From NCBI RefSeq assembly GCF_016632335.1, contig NZ_JAEPBG010000008.1:124001-188000 (forward strand): 64,000 bases of DNA, read 5' to 3'. The notes under the pieces were generated by a model. The model was given only the letters and a program-made list of their open reading frames with translations. It searched no databases and had not been told where the DNA came from. Below, one piece after another: positions 15,938-24,275 of this stretch (position 1 is its first letter; each line of letters starts with the position of its first letter). The position numbers and the translations under genes were made by a program. The stretch is from Noviherbaspirillum pedocola (GTDB lineage: Bacteria > Pseudomonadota > Gammaproteobacteria > Burkholderiales > Burkholderiaceae_D).

Positions 15938-16846
15938 TCAGTCCACGCTCGGCAATGCGCGCCGCGCCATCAAACTGAGCCAGCGGTCTACGCTTTTCAC
16001 ATCGCTGCTGCAGGACGCGTAATCGCCCACAGTGCGCGCGGCGCGCTCGAGCAACTGAATATCCGCCTCGTGCTGCCGCGCCACGTGCGGATCTTCCAAA
16101 AACAGCACGCGGCGGCACTGGCGGCGAAGGATCAGCTCGGCGATCTGTGCATCTCCGCCGAGCGGGCCGCTGCGAAATGGCCGCACCCAGTCACGACCGG
16201 CTTCTTCTCCTTTGATCCGCTGCGCCAACCCATTCAACAGTCCGCCGGTGGTGCCGGTGGCGCAGCGCATGCCGAAACGGTCGAGCAGTGCAAAATGGCG
16301 CTCCGCCAACTGCAGCATGCTTGCCTTCATCGCATCGTGTGCGATCAGCGCGATCGCCTCTCCTTCCAGTCTGAAACTCCCATCGAGCGATGCATCCGGC
16401 GCCGCGCCGGCGGCAATGGCTTCGAATTCGAACCACTCCCGCGCGCCGGCCAGGGTCGACAGGAAGGGCTTGCCATGAATGACACACTGGCGTTTCAAGG
16501 CCAGTGCTTCCGGGAAGGTTGACGAAGGATCGACCGGGTCCATCAGGTAAATCACCGCGTCGAGCGAGCGGGCCGGATCCGGGTCCACCACCCGCGACAC
16601 CAGCATCATCAGCCCGCCCTCGCGACCATAGGGAAAGCGCTCGATGTCCGCATAGTCTTCAAGCAGAAGGTGGCTGCGCATCGCATCCAGCGTACGACCG
16701 ACCACGACGAACTCCGGCTGCAGGAAATCAATCGCCTTGCGCGCCATGCTGAGCAGCTGCACCAGCGCCGAGTCGGCGGCGTCCTGGTGAGCGCGGTTGG
16801 CGGCAAGGCCGATACGGTAAGGCGGACGGGATGGGGATGTCGGCAT
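15938..16846 (-). CDS. Tandem methylglyoxal-synthase-domain protein
   Basis: A 302-residue protein with two MGS-like domains; the classical enzyme is about 150 residues with one. The C-terminal domain (from about residue 155) keeps the active-site pattern of E. coli MgsA: IALIAHDAMKASM, then CATGTTGGL, SGPLGGDAQ with the catalytic Asp, and FLEDPHVARQHEAD with His and Asp. The N-terminal domain (residues 8-145) has the same fold signals (IGLAANRAHQD, GREGGLMML, AVIYLMDPVDPSS) but lacks the HD pair and the GGD aspartate, so it looks inactive. If active, it would turn dihydroxyacetone phosphate into methylglyoxal and phosphate, with the N-terminal half as a possible regulatory domain. Confidence 0.75.
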   Translation of the reverse strand: MPTSPSRPPYRIGLAANRAHQDAADSALVQLLSMARKAIDFLQPEFVVVGRTLDAMRSHLLLEDYADIERFPYGREGGLMMLVSRVVDPDPARSLDAVIYLMDPVDPSSTFPEALALKRQCVIHGKPFLSTLAGAREWFEFEAIAAGAAPDASLDGSFRLEGEAIALIAHDAMKASMLQLAERHFALLDRFGMRCATGTTGGLLNGLAQRIKGEEAGRDWVRPFRSGPLGGDAQIAELILRRQCRRVLFLEDPHVARQHEADIQLLERAARTVGDYASCSSDVKSVDRWLSLMARRALPSVD

Positions 16847-17031
16847 GAAAGCTTCTCACTGTGAGTTATGGGTGACAGCAGGGCGAGCGCACCGTGCACC
16901 GGTGCTCGCCCGGTTATGGCACTGCCGCGTGCGAACGAATCGCGCGTTCGCTGTCGAAGAGGGAAGGACGCCGCGCGGTAAAAACCTTGCGCGGCGCATT
17001 GCCACCCTATGCGCAAGCGAAGGGGAACATC

Positions 17032-17217
17032 ATGAAATGGACCGTACCGATCGTCATCAGCCTGCTGTGCGCCGCCTGCTCTTCGATGGGCGGCGCCGAC
17101 CCCAGCGCACAGGCCAGAGCCGACCGCAACCGCTGCGAAGCCTTGCGCAGTTATCAACCGTTCTATCCGGGTGAATGCACCGAAACTACAGGCAGCGCGG
17201 TGCACCGGACGCGCTGA
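17032..17217 (+). CDS. Small lipoprotein
   Basis: A 61-residue protein starting with a lipoprotein signal (MKWTVPIVISLLCAAC) and ending in a short polar region with two Cys (NRCEALR, GECTET) that may form a disulfide. AAGGGG precedes the ATG at 17032. It is convergent with the next gene, 25 bp apart. No function is apparent. Confidence 0.65.
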   Translation: MKWTVPIVISLLCAACSSMGGADPSAQARADRNRCEALRSYQPFYPGECTETTGSAVHRTR

Positions 17218-17242
17218 ACCGACGGCGATACGCCGGGCGGCA

Positions 17243-17650
17243 TCAGCCCATGCCAAACAGGTCGTGCGCATCCAGGATGGCGTAGACGATTTCCGGACGC
17301 GCCTCGAGGCAGCGCCGCACTGCCGCCGGAATCGATTGCCGCAGCTTGCGGCATAGCCCGGGCCGATCTTCCACAGTGATCGCCAGCCCGCGCACCGTGC
17401 GCACTTCTTCAGCGCCGGGCGCAATGCTCAGCACCAGGCCGATCTGCTCATGCATGCGTTGGCAGATCCGCATCAGCTCCTCATGGCTGGCAATGACTTC
17501 GATGCGCTCGATCAGGCGCTTTTCCTCGTCACGCGTCAGGCGCAGAATACGCAAGTCGGCCGTGGGATCCTCGAGCAGCTCGTCGCGCCCGCAGGTACAG
17601 GCACCGGGCGGACATTCCTTGCGAATCGGAAACGGTGTGGCAGAGCTCAT
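17243..17650 (-). CDS. Conserved-looking hypothetical protein with N-terminal cysteine cluster
   Basis: A 135-residue soluble protein. It begins with ECPPGACTCGRDELL, a compact Cys cluster that could bind zinc or iron, followed by a mostly helical body (LTRDEEKRLIERIEVIASHEEL). I recognise no family. The start at 17650 is chosen because the cluster lies just after it; there is no clear ribosome site, and the frame stays open to 17854. Confidence 0.55.
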   Translation of the reverse strand: MSSATPFPIRKECPPGACTCGRDELLEDPTADLRILRLTRDEEKRLIERIEVIASHEELMRICQRMHEQIGLVLSIAPGAEEVRTVRGLAITVEDRPGLCRKLRQSIPAAVRRCLEARPEIVYAILDAHDLFGMG

Positions 17651-17891
17651 CGTAACGTCTTTGGCATGATGGCCTGAAATATTGGTATGCGATATTGGTG
17701 TCCGGTATCCGGATGCTGAAGCGCGGAATGATAACCCGGTAAGGCGGCGCCATGCCACAGTCCGCGACACCTCTTGAAATAGTTGCAATGCGGAAAAATT
17801 TTTTACCGCAGCCCTGAAATTCCCTTCAGCTGCGCCGTTAACCTGAACAACCACTTCCGTCGCTCAAAGCGCAATGCAAACCAGGACCAAG

Positions 17892-18344
17892 ATGAACAAC
17901 AATATGGAGCAAATCCCCGGCGATGCCGGACGCATCCTGAAGATCCGCTACCGGCGGAAAGCGTTGCGGGTTGCGGTCGGTGTGGAAATCCGCTTCGTCA
18001 CCGAGGATATCGTGCGCCTGGCGGGCATACGCAGCCTGCTGGAACCTGTCGAGGCCCCGAGCGCAGATGGCGAGGCTGGCGACGCCGGCGCCGGGCGCCT
18101 GCCGGAAACCCTTGGCTGGTCACAGGTGCTGAACCTGCTCGACTGCGGCGACCTGAGCTCCATCGAACTGCAGCGCTTCGGCGAATGGATGCTCAATGGC
18201 GCGATCGAACAACTCTGTGGCGATGCGGCGCTGACCGGCAAAGAATTGCTCGATACATCGACCGCACACCACAGCAGCTTTTTCCGCAAGGCCCTGCTCA
18301 AGGCCGATCCATCGCGTTGCCGCGGCAACCTGATGTTGCAATAA
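17892..18344 (+). CDS. Hypothetical protein
   Basis: A 150-residue soluble protein with a basic N-terminus (RILKIRYRRKALRVAVGVE), an acidic Gly/Ala linker near residue 60 and a helical C-terminal half. The ATG at 17892 has AGGA 6 nt upstream; another ATG at 17874 lacks one. No family recognised. It is convergent with the 458-residue gene to the right. Confidence 0.55.
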   Translation: MNNNMEQIPGDAGRILKIRYRRKALRVAVGVEIRFVTEDIVRLAGIRSLLEPVEAPSADGEAGDAGAGRLPETLGWSQVLNLLDCGDLSSIELQRFGEWMLNGAIEQLCGDAALTGKELLDTSTAHHSSFFRKALLKADPSRCRGNLMLQ

Positions 18345-18387
18345 GGCGCGCCGGATAAGACGCGCCACCCCGACGCGGGCATTACCC

Positions 18388-19764
18388 TCAGCGATCGGCG
18401 CGCGGCGGCCATTTGTGCCGCTTCTTGCCGCCGCCCACACCCTGGCGTTTATCGTTGTTGCGCGGCTGCTGGCGCGGCGTGGAATTGATCGATCCTGGTT
18501 TGTCGAGCCAGGAATTGAGCTGTTCCCGGACGCGGGCCGCCCCGCCGTTCAGACGCACATAGCGGTGGCGCAAGCTGCGGCGCAGCATGTCGTCGACAGC
18601 CGGCGGCACTTCGTCGCGCAGGCCGATAATGCGCTGGCAATTGCGGAAGGCGTCCGGACCGCGTATCGCATCCGCCTGCACGATGGATAGCTGCAACTGC
18701 GGATACAGCATGTGCAGATCCTCATATTCATGCGCACGGGTCGCGACCAGGCCGATGGTCGGCTTGAAGTCGCTGTTCGCCGATGGCGGCAGCTTCGGAT
18801 CGAACAGCGGTTGCACTTCGGTCGGATGCGCCGGATCTTCCTCGAAGTGTTCCGCTGCTACAGGCGCGCGCGGCGCGGGCGCAGGCGCAGGTGCAGGCGC
18901 CCGCGTCTCCGCTTGCGGCCGCGTCTCCCCTTGCGGTCGCGGCCGGGGATTCTGCTCGCGCATGCGCTGCGCCGGCCTTGGCGCATCGGCCTTCAGGCTG
19001 GACAGCAGCGCCATGCCCGGCTGCTCGGACAGGGCTTTCGTCAGCGCCCTGGCCAATTCTTCGCACACCATTGCCACGAAGGGACGTGCCATTTCGATGA
19101 AGTCATGTTTCGCTGGCGTCGTGTCGGCGGCTTCGCGCGGCTCGGCAGCGGAAGCTGCCTGCGCGGCGTGTGGCGCGGCGTCTTCGACCGGCTCGGTTTG
19201 CGCGACGGCCGGCTCGGCGCTGGCGGCCAGCCGAGCAGACGGCGCGGACGGTGGCGCGGCGGCCTCGGGAACGCTGTCCTCTGCAATAGCCGCGAAAGCA
19301 GGCGGCTCTACCAGTGCTTCGGAACCCGACGGCTCTGCGCTGCCTTGCGACACGGACTGCACCAGCGGCGCTTGCTTCGCGTCTTCGGACGTTTGCAGCG
19401 CCAGTACCTGCTGCGCGGCGCTATCAAAGGGCGGGTTCGCCTCACCGGGCGGGTTCGCGCCCTCGGGCATGGTGGCGGGTCTATCGATCGATATGCCGTC
19501 TGCCTGCATCTTGCGAAAAATGCCGTGCAGCCTGCTGCGTATGCCCTGGAAACCCTGAGCGATCGAGATCAGCTTGCGATGGCGTTCCGACGGCAGCACC
19601 TGCTGCGCCTCGAACACATCTCTTGCCTTGATTTCTTCCAGATCCATGGAGTGCAGCAGCGCGTCGCCTTTATCGCCATGCAGCTTGTCGGCAATCCGGC
19701 CCCATTCTTCGTCCGTCCATTTGATCGCGGCGGGCGGCGCCGGCAGTTTCATGTCTGTGCGCAT
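18388..19764 (-). CDS. Hypothetical protein, helical N-terminus, Pro/Ala linker and conserved-looking C-terminal domain
   Basis: A 458-residue cytoplasmic protein in three parts. Residues 1-90 form a helical domain starting IKWTDEEWGRIADKLHG. Residues 95-320 are a low-complexity Ala/Pro/Glu linker with one helical island (FIEMARPFVAMVCEELARALTKAL). Residues 330-420 form a compact domain (KPTIGLVATRAHEYEDL, then QRIIGLRDEVPPAVDDML and RYVRLNGGAARV) that reads like a small Rossmann-type fold. The tail is very basic (GGGKKRHKWPPR), suggesting nucleic-acid binding. I cannot assign a function. No good ribosome site precedes 19764; the start could be the ATG at 19752. Confidence 0.6.
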   Translation of the reverse strand: MRTDMKLPAPPAAIKWTDEEWGRIADKLHGDKGDALLHSMDLEEIKARDVFEAQQVLPSERHRKLISIAQGFQGIRSRLHGIFRKMQADGISIDRPATMPEGANPPGEANPPFDSAAQQVLALQTSEDAKQAPLVQSVSQGSAEPSGSEALVEPPAFAAIAEDSVPEAAAPPSAPSARLAASAEPAVAQTEPVEDAAPHAAQAASAAEPREAADTTPAKHDFIEMARPFVAMVCEELARALTKALSEQPGMALLSSLKADAPRPAQRMREQNPRPRPQGETRPQAETRAPAPAPAPAPRAPVAAEHFEEDPAHPTEVQPLFDPKLPPSANSDFKPTIGLVATRAHEYEDLHMLYPQLQLSIVQADAIRGPDAFRNCQRIIGLRDEVPPAVDDMLRRSLRHRYVRLNGGAARVREQLNSWLDKPGSINSTPRQQPRNNDKRQGVGGGKKRHKWPPRADR

Positions 19765-20210
19765 GATTGATATAAGGATTAGTGAGTAAACCGCAGCGGT
19801 GGAGAGTTTGCTGCCACCGACACGGCGTTAAGCGGCTTAATGATTCGCAGCGAGATGCAAAGTATAAGCGCAGCCGCTTTAATTCCGAGCGCGCACTTTA
19901 CCGCATTCCAGCGAATTACTGTTAGCCACACAGGATTAATCATTGTTGGAAGCCGTGTGTGTGCGTACCGCCCCTTTCGCGAACTCGGCCTTAATTCGAC
20001 ATCGCGTGGCATGAATCACCTTACTGGTCTGCGCTGCGCAAGAATCAGCATGGCATTTCACGGTAATGGCAGATTCCGTGCGGCCGCAACGAGCGCCGGG
20101 CTTTGTGATGCAACAATCCGGAAATTTCCCAAACCACGATACTCGACAGTATTATTGCCAGTCGTGAAACATATTGCCCCCGATCCACATACGGTTCTCG
20201 CCCGCCATCC
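19765..20210. other. Divergent intergenic region
   Basis: About 450 bp between two divergent uncharacterised genes. It is AT-richer than the flanks near 19800-19960. I see no ORF with a ribosome site, no terminator and no clear operator. A CTGT-N7-ACAG string near 19918 has the wrong spacing for LexA. Confidence 0.35.
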
Positions 20211-21980
20211 ATGACCCAACGAGACGATTCCGAAAACCCGGCGCAGGCCGAGCTCGCACTGCAAAACGCCAGCGGCGAATATCTGGCCGGCATTCTTGCC
20301 CTGGCGCGGCTGTCGCGTGTGACGGTGGTCTGCAAGAGCGCTCCCTATCCCGGCGAACAGCTGCTGGCGGTGGCCCGGCTGTCTGCTGTTCCCGGGGAAA
20401 CGGCGCTGCTGTTCGACGACTGGGAGGGCAGCCTTGGCCCGGATCTGGCCGCTGCGCTGCATGCCGCGCAGCGGCCGGCCGGCGACGCGAATTCGCCGCC
20501 TTCGCGCTCGTCGTGCCCGCTGCTGGTCATTCTCGACCGCTTCGAGCGACACCTTGGCTTGCCCGCCGACGATGCGCGCGCGCAAGCGGATGGGCGCACC
20601 TTGTGCCAGCTTGCCGCCGATGCGCGGGCCGATATCCATTTCCTGCTGCTCGTTGACGAAAGCGCGGCGCCGCTGCTGCAGCGCTATGCGACGCAGATTC
20701 CCGGCATCGCCGAGGCAAGCCTGCGCCTGCCGCCGCCAGCGGCAAGCCTCGAACAACCGGCACCGACGCCTGCAGGCGCAAGCCCACGCAAGCGTTCCTT
20801 CGGCTCGCTGCTGGAGCGTCTGAACGAGCGCGCCGCCGAAGCGCCCGCGGCGGCTTCGGCCGAGCAGGAAATCGAAGCGCGCACGGCGCAACAGGCCGAC
20901 ATGCCGCACATGCGCCAGGCGGCCGAGGAATACGGCGCCGGCAATTTCTGGCATGACGAAAGCACGACCGAGCCGCCTGCGCAGCACACGGCCGCTGCAC
21001 TTGATGCCGCGCACGGCGAAGCCTTGCCTGCGCTGCATCCGGAAACGGCCGGCGCAGCCACCGAGACAACACCAGCCGAGCCAGCGCTCGCGCATGCCGA
21101 GCTTCCAACGATGGCGGCCGTTGCCGAATACGATGCGCCGCCTGAGCTGCCACAGGACGCGATGCCTGCCGACGCAGTGCATGCGGACAATACCGTGCTG
21201 AGTCCGGCGCTCGTGCCGCAGGTCGAACAGACCCCCGCCTACGAGCCGGCGACCAAGGCAATGCCGGTGCCGTCTGCGCATACCGCGCCGCCGGCCACGC
21301 TGCAACGCAAACGCACGATGCGCACCGGCTATCTCGCCATCGCCGGCATCGCTGCCGTGGCGGTTGCCGCGATCCTGCTGAACCGCGCGCCGCAGGGCGG
21401 CGCCACCGGCGCGCAACCGGCACAGCAAGCCGAAAGTCCGCCACTGGCGCAAGTGGCAACCACCGCCGGCCATGCGACGCCAGCCACCGTGGCAGCCACC
21501 ACGCCGGCCGTCGCACCAGCCGCCCCGGCTGCCCCGACCAAGGCGGCTGCCATTCCCGCCGCGGCCAGCGCCTCCGCGCAGCCGGCCGGCACGACCGCGG
21601 CGAGCGCGGCAGACCCGGCGAAACCGGCAAGGACCGCGCTCTACATCGTCGCCAGCAACAGCGGCGACCGCGACCGGGTGCGCCCGATCGCGCAGCAGCT
21701 CGCGCGCCAGGGCGTAGAAATCATTGCGGTGAGCCAGGCCGACCGTGGACCGAGCGTGTCGGATTTGCGCTATTTCTTTCCCGCCGAGCGTGACGACGCG
21801 CTGAAGATGCAGCAGGCGCTGCGGGAAGCCGGGATCACCGTGCGCCGGGTCAACCTGGTGCCGGGATACGAGGACCGCGCCACGCACCACCGCTTCGAAC
21901 TCTGGCTGGCCAACGATGGCGCCATCGGCGCACAGGGGAACGCGGCCAAGAATGCGGCCGAGCTTGCGCGTAGCCGTTGA
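20211..21980 (+). CDS. Membrane-anchored protein with a P-loop-less STAND-NTPase-like domain and periplasmic C-terminal domain
   Basis: A 589-residue protein. Residues 20-185 resemble the core of proteobacterial STAND-type NTPases: a buried strand, LLVILDRFERHL (Walker-B/DQFEE-like), then IHFLLLVDESAAPLLQRY and IPGIAEASLRLPPP (sensor-like). The expected Walker A (GxxGxGKS) is replaced by CKSAPYPGEQLL, so ATP binding is doubtful. A long Ala/Pro/Glu linker (190-365) leads to one membrane helix (TGYLAIAGIAAVAVAAILL, near residue 377), a second Ala-rich linker, and a C-terminal domain (480-575) with VSDLRYFF and HHRFELWL. Topology would put the STAND part in the cytoplasm and the C-terminal domain outside. 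The function is unknown; signalling across the membrane is a guess. The start lacks a clear ribosome site. Confidence 0.65.
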   Translation: MTQRDDSENPAQAELALQNASGEYLAGILALARLSRVTVVCKSAPYPGEQLLAVARLSAVPGETALLFDDWEGSLGPDLAAALHAAQRPAGDANSPPSRSSCPLLVILDRFERHLGLPADDARAQADGRTLCQLAADARADIHFLLLVDESAAPLLQRYATQIPGIAEASLRLPPPAASLEQPAPTPAGASPRKRSFGSLLERLNERAAEAPAAASAEQEIEARTAQQADMPHMRQAAEEYGAGNFWHDESTTEPPAQHTAAALDAAHGEALPALHPETAGAATETTPAEPALAHAELPTMAAVAEYDAPPELPQDAMPADAVHADNTVLSPALVPQVEQTPAYEPATKAMPVPSAHTAPPATLQRKRTMRTGYLAIAGIAAVAVAAILLNRAPQGGATGAQPAQQAESPPLAQVATTAGHATPATVAATTPAVAPAAPAAPTKAAAIPAAASASAQPAGTTAASAADPAKPARTALYIVASNSGDRDRVRPIAQQLARQGVEIIAVSQADRGPSVSDLRYFFPAERDDALKMQQALREAGITVRRVNLVPGYEDRATHHRFELWLANDGAIGAQGNAAKNAAELARSR

Positions 21981-22025
21981 AGAAAGCGCCCGGAACGCTC
22001 AGACTTGGCGCCCGCCTTCAATAGC

Positions 22026-22061
22026 GGCTGTGATAGACCCTTTTGAGGGTGCATCACAGCC
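22026..22061. other. Stem-loop in front of the isochorismatase-like gene
   Basis: GGCTGTGAT (22026-22034) pairs perfectly with ATCACAGCC (22053-22061), and an inner ACCC/GGGT stem caps it. It lies 46 bp past the preceding stop and ends 26 bp before the next start codon. There is no T-tract, so it may be a 5'-leader structure or a weak terminator. Confidence 0.5.
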
Positions 22062-22087
22062 TCAGGGCACAAGCAGGAGTGAGCCTC

Positions 22088-22651
22088 ATGAGCATTACCG
22101 CAATCGATCCGCGATCCGCGCTGGTCGTCATTGATTTGCAGCAGGGCATCGTCGCCAACCCGGCCGCGCATGCGGTCACGGACATCGTGGCCCGTGCCGC
22201 TGAACTGGCTGCCGCCTTCCGTGCGAAGGGCTTGCCGGTGGTGCTGGTCAATGTCGCCGGCGGCGCCCCCGGCCGTGCCGAGCAAACCTTCCGTCTCGAC
22301 AACCTGCCCGCCGGATGGACCGAACTGGTGCCCGAGCTCGGTCGCCAGCCGTCGGACATCACCGTCACCAAGCACACCTGGGGGGCGTTCACCGGCACCG
22401 GACTGGAAGCGACGCTGAGAAAACTGAACATCACCCAGATCGTGCTGGCCGGCATTGCCACCAGCATCGGCGTGGAATCGACCGCGCGCTTTGCCAGCGA
22501 ACTCGGCCTCAACGTCGCCCTCGCCATCGACGCGATGACGGACCGCAGCCCACAAGCGCATGAGCACAGCGTCACGCGCATCTTCCCGCGCCTGGGCGAA
22601 ACCGGGACGACGCGGGAAATCATCGCCCTGCTGGAAAGCGGCGCGGGCTGA
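22088..22651 (+). CDS. Isochorismatase family hydrolase
   Basis: A 187-residue cytoplasmic alpha/beta hydrolase of the isochorismatase superfamily. The catalytic Asp (VVIDLQQG) and Lys (VTKHTWGAF) are present. The third position, Cys in the amidase-like members, is Gly here (GIATSIGVESTARFA), as in true isochorismatases of the PhzD type, which need no Cys nucleophile. The physiological substrate cannot be told. The start at 22088 has AGGAG with 8-nt spacing. It is convergent with the MmgE/PrpD gene, 23 bp away. Confidence 0.85.
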   Translation: MSITAIDPRSALVVIDLQQGIVANPAAHAVTDIVARAAELAAAFRAKGLPVVLVNVAGGAPGRAEQTFRLDNLPAGWTELVPELGRQPSDITVTKHTWGAFTGTGLEATLRKLNITQIVLAGIATSIGVESTARFASELGLNVALAIDAMTDRSPQAHEHSVTRIFPRLGETGTTREIIALLESGAG

Positions 22652-22674
22652 GCAACAGCCTCGAGTCGGAAGAA

Positions 22675-24153
22675 TCAGGCCTGCAGCGTACCGGCCTTCA
22701 CGATCTGCGCCGCCGAGTTCAGCGATTCAACCTGCCAGCAGGCATCCATCAGGCGGCGCACCTGCGCATCCGGCAGCACGCCCTGGGCCAGATCGCGGAA
22801 CTTGGCCTCGAGCTGCGCATCCGTCATCGGCACTTCGAGGCTGCCGACCGCATGCTCGATGAACTTGTGCAGCTTGCGGCCATCCTTGAGCGTAATCGTC
22901 ATGTCGACCTGCTCCGGCCTGATTGCCGGATCGACGACGGCATTGACCCGATCGCGCAACGCAATCACCTGCGGATCGCGCACCGCGCGGTCGCTGTACT
23001 GCTTTTCGCCGGCCGCGCCTTCGATGATCGCCACCGCCACCGAGTGATACACGCTGAACTTGCCTTCCAGGCCCTGCTGCGGCGTCTTCTTGCCGGTCAG
23101 CTCGAGCACCAGCGGATGCACCTTCAGGTCGATGCGCTCGATCTGATCGGCCTTCAGATGCTCGGCATTGCGCAACTGGATCGCGGCATCGATGGCCGGG
23201 TGGATCACGATGCCGCAGGCGAAAGGCTTGTAGGTGTTCAGCGCCGCTTCATAGCGCTGGCCCAGGCCTTCGGTGATTTCGCGGTAATCCTGCTTGGTGC
23301 TGATGGTGTTGGCCCAGCCGCGCTTGGCTTCGATCATGCCGTCCGAGCTGGTGTAATCCTTCGATGCCAGGATCGCGGCGAACAAGCCGTTGGAGGCAGC
23401 GCGGCCCGGGTTGAAGCTCTTGTTCATCGAGCCGAAGGATTCGCGCAGGCCCACCGGCTGCGATGCCGCCAGGCCCAGCGCCCACACCATCTGCTGTTCG
23501 GAAAGCCCAAGCAGCTTGCCGGCCGCCGCGGCCGAGCCGAACACGCCCGCGGTGCCGGTGATGTGCCAGCCCACGTCATAGTGATTCGGATACACCGCAT
23601 TGCCGATGCGGCACTCGGTCTCCACGCCCAGCACCAGCGCATTCAGGAACTCCTTGCCCGACACCGGCCGGTATTCCGACAGCGCCAGGATGGCAGATGC
23701 CACCGGACCGGCCGGATGGATGATGGTCTTCAGATGGGTGTCGTCGAAGTCGAAGATGTGGCTGGCCACGCCGTTGAGGAAGGCGGCGTTCATGATGTCG
23801 AAGCGCTCCTTGCGGCCGAACAGGCCGGCCTGCTGCGGGCCGGAAAACGGCGCCAGTGCCGCTACCGCGCGGTCCACGGTTTCATGGCGCGATCCGCCGA
23901 CGGCCACGCCGACCCAGTTCAGCAGCGTGCGGGTGCCTTCCTTGCGCACATTCGCCGGCAAGTCTTCATAGCGGGCATTGACGATGTAGCGCGCCAGCGT
24001 CTGCGTGACCTTGCCCGGGGCCTTGGCCGGGACATTGGCGGCGGGCTTGTCATCGGTCGCGGCGCTGGCCACTCCGGGCAGCGCGGGCGCGGCGGCTGCC
24101 AGCGCACCCGCTGCGCTGGCTTTCAGGAAGTTGCGTCGCTTCGGATCGTTCAT
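22675..24153 (-). CDS. Tat-exported MmgE/PrpD family protein
   Basis: A 492-residue protein. The first 32 residues form a twin-arginine signal peptide (RRNFLKAS, then an Ala-rich core ending in GVASA). The rest is a full MmgE/PrpD domain (HIFDFDDTHLKTIIHPAGP, YDVGWHITGTAGVFGSAAAA, FACGIVIHPAIDAA). The family includes 2-methylcitrate dehydratase and other lyases that are normally cytoplasmic, so the export signal is unusual. GAGGAGAG precedes the ATG at 24153. It is divergent from a LysR gene, 122 bp away, which probably controls it. The reaction is unknown. Confidence 0.85.
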   Translation of the reverse strand: MNDPKRRNFLKASAAGALAAAAPALPGVASAATDDKPAANVPAKAPGKVTQTLARYIVNARYEDLPANVRKEGTRTLLNWVGVAVGGSRHETVDRAVAALAPFSGPQQAGLFGRKERFDIMNAAFLNGVASHIFDFDDTHLKTIIHPAGPVASAILALSEYRPVSGKEFLNALVLGVETECRIGNAVYPNHYDVGWHITGTAGVFGSAAAAGKLLGLSEQQMVWALGLAASQPVGLRESFGSMNKSFNPGRAASNGLFAAILASKDYTSSDGMIEAKRGWANTISTKQDYREITEGLGQRYEAALNTYKPFACGIVIHPAIDAAIQLRNAEHLKADQIERIDLKVHPLVLELTGKKTPQQGLEGKFSVYHSVAVAIIEGAAGEKQYSDRAVRDPQVIALRDRVNAVVDPAIRPEQVDMTITLKDGRKLHKFIEHAVGSLEVPMTDAQLEAKFRDLAQGVLPDAQVRRLMDACWQVESLNSAAQIVKAGTLQA

Positions 24154-24245
24154 GAATTCTCTCCTCGGTATAGGTCTTGTATGCGGGTTGATGTGAAGCC
24201 GCGTCGGGCTCCGGGACCGGGATGATGCAGCATCCCTGCTAGCAT

Positions 24246-24263
24246 GTGAAATGCAAAATTCAC
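24246..24263. promoter_or_regulatory. Dyad in the prpD-like/lysR divergent promoter
   Basis: GTGAA-N8-TTCAC lies 12 bp before the LysR start codon and about 90 bp before the MmgE/PrpD start. LysR regulators commonly bind such interrupted dyads in a shared divergent promoter. This is a candidate site only. Confidence 0.35.
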
Positions 24264-24275
24264 GGAGATTCATGC

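Noticed and set aside
19918-19932. CTGT...ACAG string resembling a LexA box
   Set aside because: The spacing is 7 instead of 8, so it does not fit LexA binding.
20058-21890. 610-codon minus-strand frame over the STAND-like gene
   Set aside because: Arg/Gly-rich shadow; the plus-strand frame shows domain motifs, a membrane helix and linkers.
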